Origin: DATDCY01 sp964513745
GTDB taxonomy: Bacteria; JAUVQV01; DATDCY01
Direction: 5' to 3'
NCBI GenBank assembly: GCA_964513745.1
Contig: CAZEOK010000148.1
Location: 1-5,827 of the forward strand
DNA: 5,827 nucleotides
A model generated the notes under the pieces. It saw only the letters and a program-made list of their open reading frames with translations, did no database searches and had not been told where the DNA came from. Within the stretch, counting starts at the first letter, position 1. Each line of letters opens with the position of its first letter. The position numbers and the translations under genes are program-made. Below are positions 1 to 4,408 of the stretch, in pieces.

Positions 1-217
1 TCAGCTCGCCGGCCGCGGCCGCCCCGAAGACCATGTTGATCGCCGCGGTCTCGGACTCCGCCTGGACGAACGTGCCACCGACCTTCGGCATCAGATTCGC
101 CGCCGCCTCGGTCAACTCGCTGGCCGGGGTGATCGGGTAGCCGTAGAACGAACGGCAGCCGGCGAGAATCGCGGCTTTGACGACCGCCTCATTGGCCTTG
201 ATGAGTTTTTGTTCCAT
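1..217 (-). CDS. vorB: 2-oxoacid:ferredoxin oxidoreductase alpha subunit, VorB-type (N-terminal part; runs off the left edge)
   Basis: The 72 visible codons encode the start of the pyrimidine-binding (PYR-type) domain of the alpha subunit of a thiamine-diphosphate-dependent 2-oxoacid:ferredoxin oxidoreductase. This cytoplasmic enzyme converts a 2-oxoacid plus CoA into acyl-CoA and CO2 and reduces ferredoxin. The protein begins MEQKLIKANEAVV, followed by GYPITPASELTE (residues about 29-40) and FVQAESETAAINMVFGAA. The AESE..AINM stretch matches the VorB (3-methyl-2-oxobutanoate) branch better than KorA, which typically has a QMEDE version. The substrate is therefore inferred as branched-chain 2-oxoacids, and a broader range is possible. 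The ATG lies 20 nt after the stop of the ferredoxin subunit and has a GGGAG Shine-Dalgarno 8 nt upstream, so the two genes form one operon. Beta and gamma subunits would be expected beyond the left edge. The family is about 350-380 residues long, so most of the protein is missing here. Confidence 0.9.
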   Translation of the reverse strand, partial: MEQKLIKANEAVVKAAILAGCRSFYGYPITPASELTEAAANLMPKVGGTFVQAESETAAINMVFGAAAAGEL

Positions 218-225
218 CGGAATCG

Positions 226-230
226 CTCCC
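226..230 (-). promoter_or_regulatory. Ribosome binding site of vorB
   Basis: GGGAG on the minus strand, 8 nt before the vorB ATG at 217. It sits in the 20-nt gap after the TGA of the ferredoxin gene and supports that start. The ferredoxin gene just upstream has no such site. Confidence 0.65.
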
Positions 231-237
231 GCCGGCG

Positions 238-477
238 TCAGGCCGCCGACTCCTCGCTGCAGGGGGCGACCGCGATCGCGTCGGGCTCCGGGCATGCGTA
301 GTAGCACAGGCCGCAACCCGTGCATCGCCCATCGACGACGAACTCGACCGAGTGGTAGCCGAGACGATTGAGTGTCACGCCGGGATTCAGGACCTTTTGG
401 GGGCAGGACTCGACGCACAGCAGGCAGCCCTTGCATTTGTCGACCCGGATGTCGACGCTCCCTTTCGGTCTGGCCAT
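238..477 (-). CDS. Ferredoxin-type delta subunit (two [4Fe-4S] clusters) of the 2-oxoacid:ferredoxin oxidoreductase
   Basis: This 79-residue cytoplasmic iron-sulfur protein carries two classic CxxCxxCxxxCP motifs, at residues 15-26 (CKGCLLCVESCP) and 52-63 (CTGCGLCYYACP). All eight ligand cysteines are present: C15, C18, C21, C25, C52, C55, C58 and C62. It should carry electrons from the thiamine-diphosphate site of the oxidoreductase to free ferredoxin. The short lead-in before the first motif and the direct linkage to vorB match the small KorD/VorD delta subunits of four-subunit enzymes, so it is named by context and not as a free ferredoxin. ATG 477 is the only usable start: no ATG, GTG or TTG occurs in frame before the first cysteine motif. 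There is no Shine-Dalgarno upstream (only a C-tract), and the -10 box of a strong promoter ends 10 nt before the ATG, implying a leaderless transcript. The C-terminal tail after residue 70 is not conserved-looking. Confidence 0.93.
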   Translation of the reverse strand: MARPKGSVDIRVDKCKGCLLCVESCPQKVLNPGVTLNRLGYHSVEFVVDGRCTGCGLCYYACPEPDAIAVAPCSEESAA

Positions 478-486
478 AGCGGGGGG

Positions 487-515
487 ATTGTAGTGAGGCT
501 CTCTCCGGCGGTCAA
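487..515 (-). promoter_or_regulatory. Sigma70-type promoter of the ferredoxin subunit-vorB operon
   Basis: On the minus strand, TTGACC (510-515) and TACAAT (487-492) are separated by exactly 17 nt, each one base off the sigma70 consensus. Transcription should begin near 480, about 3 nt before the ATG at 477, leaving no room for a ribosome binding site. It is the only promoter-like signal in the 74-nt gap between this operon and the DUF4412-like gene. Seen directly in sequence; the start site is inferred from spacing. Confidence 0.7.
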
Positions 516-551
516 GAATCGATGAACTCGTTTTCCGGTGCGGGCCAGGCC

Positions 552-1660
552 CTACGGGGCCACCTTCTTGTAGTTTGCCGGGGGGACGAACTCCGCATCG
601 GGAAGCGACGCGGTGCTGATCTTGCGGATTTCCATGTAGGTGTCGAATACTGTGTTCGCGCCTCCGCCCTCACCGGAGCCACCCGCATCCCCGCCGGACT
701 TGCCACCCTTCTTGCCGATGGGGGCCATCAGACCACCCAGCCCCTTGGCGATGTCGGGCATCCCCTCGCCGGAGCCTTCCCCGCGATCCTTCTTTGCGCC
801 CGTGCCACCGCTGGACTTGATTTGCCACTTGATGCCGGTGCCGATCGGATAGCCCTTGATTTTCTCCATCTTCTCGGCGACTTCCTTTGGGACGTTTTTG
901 AAAGACTCCTTNNNNNNNNNNNNNNNNNNNNNNNNNCCGACTCCTCGTCGCCGCCGAGCAGCCCCCCAATCATGCCCATGCCCAGCGTGCGCGCTTCCTG
1001 ATCGCTCATGGCCCAGCCGATCTTCTTGAGCCAGGCCTGCATGAACTCGCGCTCCTCCCTGGTCAGGGCACGGATCTCGTCGGTCTCTGGTGTGTTCCAC
1101 AAATCGGTGGTCATCGTGCTCTCGCCGCGCTCTTTGGTCTCAAGATCCTCGGTCTCCACGACCCAGGTGATCAGGTAATGGGTGCAGGAGTACTCGCCAA
1201 TGGTCTTCTGTTCGCCGGTTTCCTTGACGGTGATCTCGTTGCGCACGACACGAACTTTCGGTTTTTCGGCCTTTTCCGCGGTCTCCGCGCGACCCTGCTT
1301 CTCGCCGGGCGCCTCCCGGGGCTGGGGAGGAGGCGTAATCCTCGACTCGGTATAGGTCTTTTTCTTGTGGTCGAGTTTCCAGACGGTGTCCTTCGGAATG
1401 TCGGTGATCTCATCGCCGCCGAGGTCGCCCGCCATCTTGCCGAGAAAGCCGGTCATCTTCATGGAGGTCACCGAATGCTTCCGCAGACCGCCGATCTTCT
1501 CGACGGTCGTGGTGTCGGCGGCGCCGATGCCGCCGAAGCCGCCGGACTTCATTGTGCGCTCTACGGTGACATCGGCGCCGGCAGTCGCCGCGCCGAGAAG
1601 CAGTGCCGCCGCGGCTGCCGCAACCATTCCACCCCACCGCCCGACTGAACTCTGTGGCAT
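552..1660 (-). CDS. Exported DUF4412-like protein, interrupted by an assembly gap
   Basis: An uncharacterised exported protein of roughly 368 residues. A Sec signal peptide covers residues 1-29: a basic start, then a VAAAAAALLLG core, with likely cleavage at TAGA|DV. The mature part has features I associate with DUF4412 proteins: a WKLDHKKKTYTE strand, a GEYSCTHYLITWVVETED segment followed by TTDLW, and a C-terminus (PDAEFVPPANYKKV) like the family's usual 'F.iP.gYkkv' ending. A charged linker (PPPQPREAPGEKQGRAETAEK) and a Gly/Lys-rich stretch (GKKGGKSGGDAGGSGEGGG) interrupt the fold and look disordered. The 25 Ns at 912-936 split it: 241 codons precede the gap in one frame and 119 follow in another. 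The real gap must therefore be 2 mod 3 long (26 nt, for example), and the frameshift is an assembly artefact. The start is ATG 1660, with AAGGAGGA 6 nt upstream. Molecular function is unknown; a periplasmic or outer-membrane-facing location is inferred. Confidence 0.82.
912..936. other. Assembly gap (25 Ns) inside the DUF4412-like gene
   Basis: A run of 25 undetermined bases. The flanking coding frames on the minus strand are offset, so the true missing length cannot be 25. A length of 2 mod 3 restores one open frame on both sides. Confidence 0.98.
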
Positions 1661-1666
1661 TTCAAA

Positions 1667-1674
1667 TCCTCCTT
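1667..1674 (-). promoter_or_regulatory. Strong ribosome binding site deciding the start of the DUF4412-like gene
   Basis: AAGGAGGA on the minus strand ends 6 nt before ATG 1660. This near-perfect anti-16S match fixes the start just ahead of the signal peptide, in preference to an in-frame GTG at 1738 that would add 26 residues and bury the signal peptide. Confidence 0.85.
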
Positions 1675-1747
1675 TTCGCAGGCCGACGACCGAGGCAACA
1701 TCCGGAGAACCAGGCCGCCGGGTCCCCTGTCCGGTCACCCGGGGGAA

Positions 1748-1775
1748 ACTATAGCAGGGGTCGGGGCAGGGTCAA
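1748..1775 (-). promoter_or_regulatory. Sigma70-type promoter of the DUF4412-like gene
   Basis: On the minus strand, TTGACC (1770-1775) and TATAGT (1748-1753) are 16 nt apart, with an extended -10 TGC directly upstream of the hexamer. Transcription should start near 1741, giving an untranslated leader of about 80 nt before ATG 1660. The gap 1661-1826 between this gene and maf otherwise shows no gene. Its only other notable element is a short AT-rich patch at 1818-1830, next to the maf stop. Confidence 0.65.
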
Positions 1776-1826
1776 ACCGCTTATTTCACACTTGTTCGTC
1801 GCGAGAGGGCGGAGATCATTTAAAAT

Positions 1827-2417
1827 TTAAGATCGATGGGAGAGGGGGATTTCCGCGAGCAGCCGCGCGAGCCGCTCCAGCGGCAAACCGACGACGTTCG
1901 TGAGCGACCCGGAGACCCGCTCGACGAGGTGTCGCCCGCGGCCCTGCACGGCGTAAGCGCCCGCCTTGTCGAGCGGTTCGCCGGTGGCGACATAGCGGCG
2001 GATCGTTGCCTCGTCGAATGGCTTCATCGCGACCCGGCTGCGCACCACGGCGGTGCGCGCACGACAGCCGGCAGCGGGGACAAGCGCCACGCCGGTGATC
2101 ACCTCGTGAGTGCGCCCGGACAGGCACGCGAGCATGCGCTCGGCGGCGCGGGCATCGCGCGGCTTGCCGAGGATCTTCCCCTCGAGAACGATCACGGTGT
2201 CCGCTCCGAGAACCAACTGCACTCCGCACCCCGGGGCGAGGGCGTCAGCGACGGCGCGCGCCTTGGCAAGGGCCAGCCGCCGTACGTGTGCGCCGGGGCA
2301 CTCCCCCGGCAAAGGGCGCTCATCGACGTCGGGTACACGTACCGAGAACGGCACGCCGAGCTCGCGCAACAGCCGGCGGCGCCGCGGCGAGGAGGACGCA
2401 AGAAGGATCGGCTTCAC
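1827..2417 (-). CDS. maf: Maf-family nucleotide pyrophosphatase (YhdE/dTTP-UTP type)
   Basis: This cytoplasmic 196-residue house-cleaning enzyme is predicted to hydrolyse non-canonical or excess nucleoside triphosphates to monophosphate and pyrophosphate. Motifs appear in the family order: ILLASSSPRRRRLL (4-17), PDVDE (29-33), GADTVI (71-76), ILGKP (82-86), SGRTHEVITGV (100-110), EPLDKAGAYAVQG (147-159) and GSLTNVVGLPLE (170-181). The DKAGAYAVQG version is typical of the YhdE branch (dTTP/UTP/CTP pyrophosphatase), as opposed to the YceF branch (m7GTP). The metal and substrate acids E33 and D73 are intact, and the length is normal. The start is GTG at 2417: it overlaps the upstream stop as GTGA and lies immediately before the ILLASSSP motif, with only a weak AGGCGG upstream, so translation is probably coupled to the transporter gene. 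It is the last gene of the apbE operon. No hairpin with a T-tract follows its TAA. Confidence 0.93.
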   Translation of the reverse strand: MKPILLASSSPRRRRLLRELGVPFSVRVPDVDERPLPGECPGAHVRRLALAKARAVADALAPGCGVQLVLGADTVIVLEGKILGKPRDARAAERMLACLSGRTHEVITGVALVPAAGCRARTAVVRSRVAMKPFDEATIRRYVATGEPLDKAGAYAVQGRGRHLVERVSGSLTNVVGLPLERLARLLAEIPLSHRS

Positions 2418-2935
2418 GCAGCCGCCTGGAAATACCCCTGCCAGCGCAGCAGGACGAGGTTGGCCAACAGACCGGTCGCGATCCCCGATACGAGCGCCGG
2501 GATGAGCACCCAGGGCAGCAACCACCCCAGGTCGCCGGAGTGCAGGAGCAACCCAGCCAGCACGAGAACCTGCGCTCCGCCGTGAGCGACGGCACCGGTG
2601 GCGCTCACCGCGAGGGGGGACCACAGACGCCAGACGCCGCGAGACATGAGCGCCATCACCAGGGTGCTCGCCAGCCCCCCGGCCAGGCTCAGTGCGAACG
2701 CCGGGCCGAGAAACCCTCCGAGCAACAGCGCCCCGATGCCGACGCGCAGGGACATCACGAGCAGCCCCGCCCGCCAGCCGAGGGTGAGCAGCGCGATCAG
2801 CGTCATCACGTTGGCGAGGCCGGGACGGACCCAGGGCAGTGGCGATGGAATCTGGGCCTCCAGGATGTGCAGCGCGAGCGCGAGTGCGACGAGCAGCCCG
2901 AGAAACGAGACCCGTCGCGAGTTCATCCGCCGCAT
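2414..2935 (-). CDS. Gx transporter family membrane protein (often annotated 'heptaprenyl diphosphate synthase component I')
   Basis: A 173-residue integral inner-membrane protein with about five hydrophobic segments. The first (residues about 10-24) ends in the family signature: ALHILEAQIPSPLP followed by PGLAN (H23, E26, P30, P32, G39, N42). This is the Hpre_diP_synt_I/Gx family, a small ECF S-component-like transporter fold. The old 'diphosphate synthase' name rests on a Bacillus annotation and probably does not describe the function, since no prenyl synthase DDxxD motif is present. It sits directly between a NusG domain II protein and maf, downstream of apbE, a combination I recall from flavinylation and extracellular electron transfer loci; the substrate is unknown. 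The chosen ATG 2935 shares one base with the upstream stop (TGATG). An ATG 9 nt further in (2926) is an equally possible start, because neither has a good Shine-Dalgarno. Confidence 0.85.
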   Translation of the reverse strand: MRRMNSRRVSFLGLLVALALALHILEAQIPSPLPWVRPGLANVMTLIALLTLGWRAGLLVMSLRVGIGALLLGGFLGPAFALSLAGGLASTLVMALMSRGVWRLWSPLAVSATGAVAHGGAQVLVLAGLLLHSGDLGWLLPWVLIPALVSGIATGLLANLVLLRWQGYFQAAA

Positions 2936-3342
2936 CAGCGCGAGAGGGCATCCGATGCGCCGGGACGCTGCCCCGGCAGCCGGACCACCACTTCGTTCGG
3001 GAGGCAGACGAGTAGTTCGCCGGCCGTGTCGATCCAGCCGCCGTGGCGGCACGCCTGACGCGGACACGGCGAGGAGAGTACGCGCACGCGGGCGCCACGG
3101 ACCTCGATCCGGGTCACCCCGAGCGCTCCGACAATCTCGCTCACCCCGTCGCGCGCCAGATCGAGGGTGCCCGCGGCTTTGCCGGACACTTCCACCTCCG
3201 CTCGCGACGGGCGGGCTCCCGCGGCCTTGTTCAGCACAAGCGCCGCGATGCAGGCCGCAAGCATCCCAATCACGACGGCATCGCCGAGGAGCAGCCGCAC
3301 GCCCTGCGGCCCCCAGATGCGGGCGATGACGGGCCGCTTCAT
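2935..3342 (-). CDS. NusG domain II-containing membrane-anchored protein
   Basis: A 135-residue protein with a single N-terminal membrane segment (residues about 17-37, LLLGDAVVIGMLAACIAALVL) followed by a small extracytoplasmic NusG_II-type beta domain. The recognisable block is VRVLSSPCPRQACRHGGWI, then LLVCLPNEVVVRLPG. Three cysteines (C93, C98, C113) occupy the positions usual for the 'CPd..C...G.I...ClPn.v' pattern and could form a disulfide or bind a cofactor or metal. It is not the transcription factor NusG: it lacks the NGN domain and is membrane-anchored. Function is unknown. Its ATG overlaps the apbE stop (ATGA) and its stop overlaps the transporter start (TGATG), so expression should be tightly coupled with both. 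From memory, this family includes EetA-like proteins of flavin-based electron-transfer loci; that link is inference. Confidence 0.85.
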   Translation of the reverse strand: MKRPVIARIWGPQGVRLLLGDAVVIGMLAACIAALVLNKAAGARPSRAEVEVSGKAAGTLDLARDGVSEIVGALGVTRIEVRGARVRVLSSPCPRQACRHGGWIDTAGELLVCLPNEVVVRLPGQRPGASDALSR

Positions 3343-4346
3343 CGGCGAACCATCCGCTCAAGCGCGTCGTCACTCCAGTGGAGCGCACCATCTGCGCTGA
3401 CGATGAATCCCCTCACCCCGGGACGCGTTCGCAGGAAAGCGAGCCCCTTTTCCGGTCCGAGGACGAACGCTGCGGTTGCACAGGCGTCCGCCTCGGTTGC
3501 GGTCGGAGCAAGGACCGTGACGCTTTGGGAGCCTCGTGCCGGTTGCCCGGTTGCGGGATCGAGGATGTGGTGGTATCGGACGCCGCCGGTCATGAAGAAC
3601 CGCTCATAATCCCCTGAAGTCACGATGGCGGTGTTCCGCAGCTCGAAAGTCACCAGCAGCGAGCCCGGCTCGCGCGGATGCTGGACGCCGATGCGCCAGA
3701 AGTCCTTCCCTGGCCGCGCCCCGATGATACGCAGGTCGCCGCCTGCGTCGACGATCGCGTTGCGCACCCCGTGCGCGACGATCCTTTCCATGGCCCGGTC
3801 GACAGCCCAGCCTTTTGCAATGGCGCCAAGATCGAGCCCCATCCCTTCCGTTGCGAATCCCACTGACGTTGCATAATCGTCCAAGATCAGCTTCTCATAA
3901 CCAACGTTCGCCAACTCCTGAGCAATTTTAGTGATCTCGGGCAGGACGCCGCCCTGATCGAACCGCCAAAGATCGACTACCGGCAGGATTGTGATATCGA
4001 ACGCGCCGTTGCTCGCCCGGCTGATATTGACTGAATCCTGGAGAAGTTGAAAAACTTCTTCTCCGACGCTGACTTTTCCCGACGACCCCTCCCTGTTGAT
4101 TCTGGAGACCACACTTTCTGTCCGGGAACTGCTCATCAGATCGTCGGCACGCCGTAACTCCTCCATGGCTGCATTGATAGCTGCACGCGCCAGTACTTCA
4201 GAGTGGTGAGCCACGGTGACCTCGACGACCGTCCCCATGATGATCTTGCTCTCCTTGAACAGCTTTTCTTCCCCACCATGGCAGGCAGTAGTCGCGATTG
4301 ATAGCGCAATAAAACCGCATAAGCGTGACAATGTACGATGATTCAT
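3339..4346 (-). CDS. apbE: FAD:protein FMN transferase, lipoprotein type
   Basis: A 335-residue enzyme that transfers FMN from FAD onto a Ser/Thr of extracytoplasmic redox proteins in a Mg2+-dependent reaction. The N-terminus is a lipoprotein signal (LSIATTAC, Cys22), so it is probably anchored on the periplasmic face; the -3 position of the lipobox is T, not the usual L. Diagnostic motifs in order: IMGTVVEVTV (36-45), ASNGAFDITILPVVDLW (111-127), DLGAIAKGWAVD (172-183), VDAGGDLRIIG (199-209), TSGDYERFF (243-251), HHILDPATGQP (259-269) and TEADACATA (284-292). FAD- and Mg2+-site residues look intact and the length is normal. No FMN-acceptor motif protein (DxxTGA/S-T type) is visible in this window. 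It heads a four-gene overlapping operon. ATG 4346 lacks a Shine-Dalgarno and an in-frame stop lies two codons upstream. The 5' half is clearly less GC-rich than neighbouring genes. Confidence 0.95.
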   Translation of the reverse strand: MNHRTLSRLCGFIALSIATTACHGGEEKLFKESKIIMGTVVEVTVAHHSEVLARAAINAAMEELRRADDLMSSSRTESVVSRINREGSSGKVSVGEEVFQLLQDSVNISRASNGAFDITILPVVDLWRFDQGGVLPEITKIAQELANVGYEKLILDDYATSVGFATEGMGLDLGAIAKGWAVDRAMERIVAHGVRNAIVDAGGDLRIIGARPGKDFWRIGVQHPREPGSLLVTFELRNTAIVTSGDYERFFMTGGVRYHHILDPATGQPARGSQSVTVLAPTATEADACATAAFVLGPEKGLAFLRTRPGVRGFIVSADGALHWSDDALERMVRR

Positions 4347-4408
4347 GGTCGATCATCGACTTGCGGAGCAACGAATAGATGCGAATCACGCGTTTCCTCG
4401 TTTACCAC
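4343..4408 (-). CDS. Possible 21-codon leader ORF translationally coupled to apbE
   Basis: A GTG at 4408 is preceded by AAGGAG (4416-4421) at a 7-nt spacing. It opens a frame of 21 codons (VVNEETRDSHLFVAPQVDDRP) ending in a TGA that overlaps the apbE start as ATGA. The overlap style is the same as the later junctions of this operon, and apbE itself has no ribosome binding site, so the peptide could exist mainly to deliver ribosomes to apbE. It also overlaps the first codons of priA on the other strand, and a short ORF with a good Shine-Dalgarno can arise by chance, so this is a weak call. Confidence 0.3.
   Translation of the reverse strand: MVNEETRDSHLFVAPQVDDRP

Noticed and set aside
1..217. 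Assignment of the alpha subunit as KorA (2-oxoglutarate-specific)
   Set aside because: The AESETAAINM segment fits VorB-type subunits better than the QMEDE form of KorA; substrate specificity remains an inference.
541..556. Small GGGC-loop-GCCC hairpin after the DUF4412-like stop as a terminator
   Set aside because: The stem is only 4 bp with no T-run following, easily due to chance in GC-rich DNA.
728..969. Minus-strand frame continuing from the DUF4412-like gene through the gap to 728
   Set aside because: After the Ns it reads Arg/Ser-rich nonsense. The frame ending at 552 carries the proper C-terminal ending, so the shift comes from the N-run length.
1818..1830. AT-rich near-palindrome around the maf stop as a terminator
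   Set aside because: It has no GC-rich stem and no T-tract after a hairpin; it is only a short AT patch.
1836..3329. Long plus-strand open frames opposite maf, the Gx transporter and the NusG_II gene (up to about 250 codons)
   Set aside because: They are rich in R, A, G, P and Q with no domain pattern, as expected for antisense frames in GC-rich DNA, and the minus-strand genes have clear motifs and start/stop overlaps.
4198..4389. 63-codon minus-strand frame starting at GTG 4389 over the apbE start
   Set aside because: It overlaps apbE out of frame, and ApbE family motifs begin right there in the correct frame.
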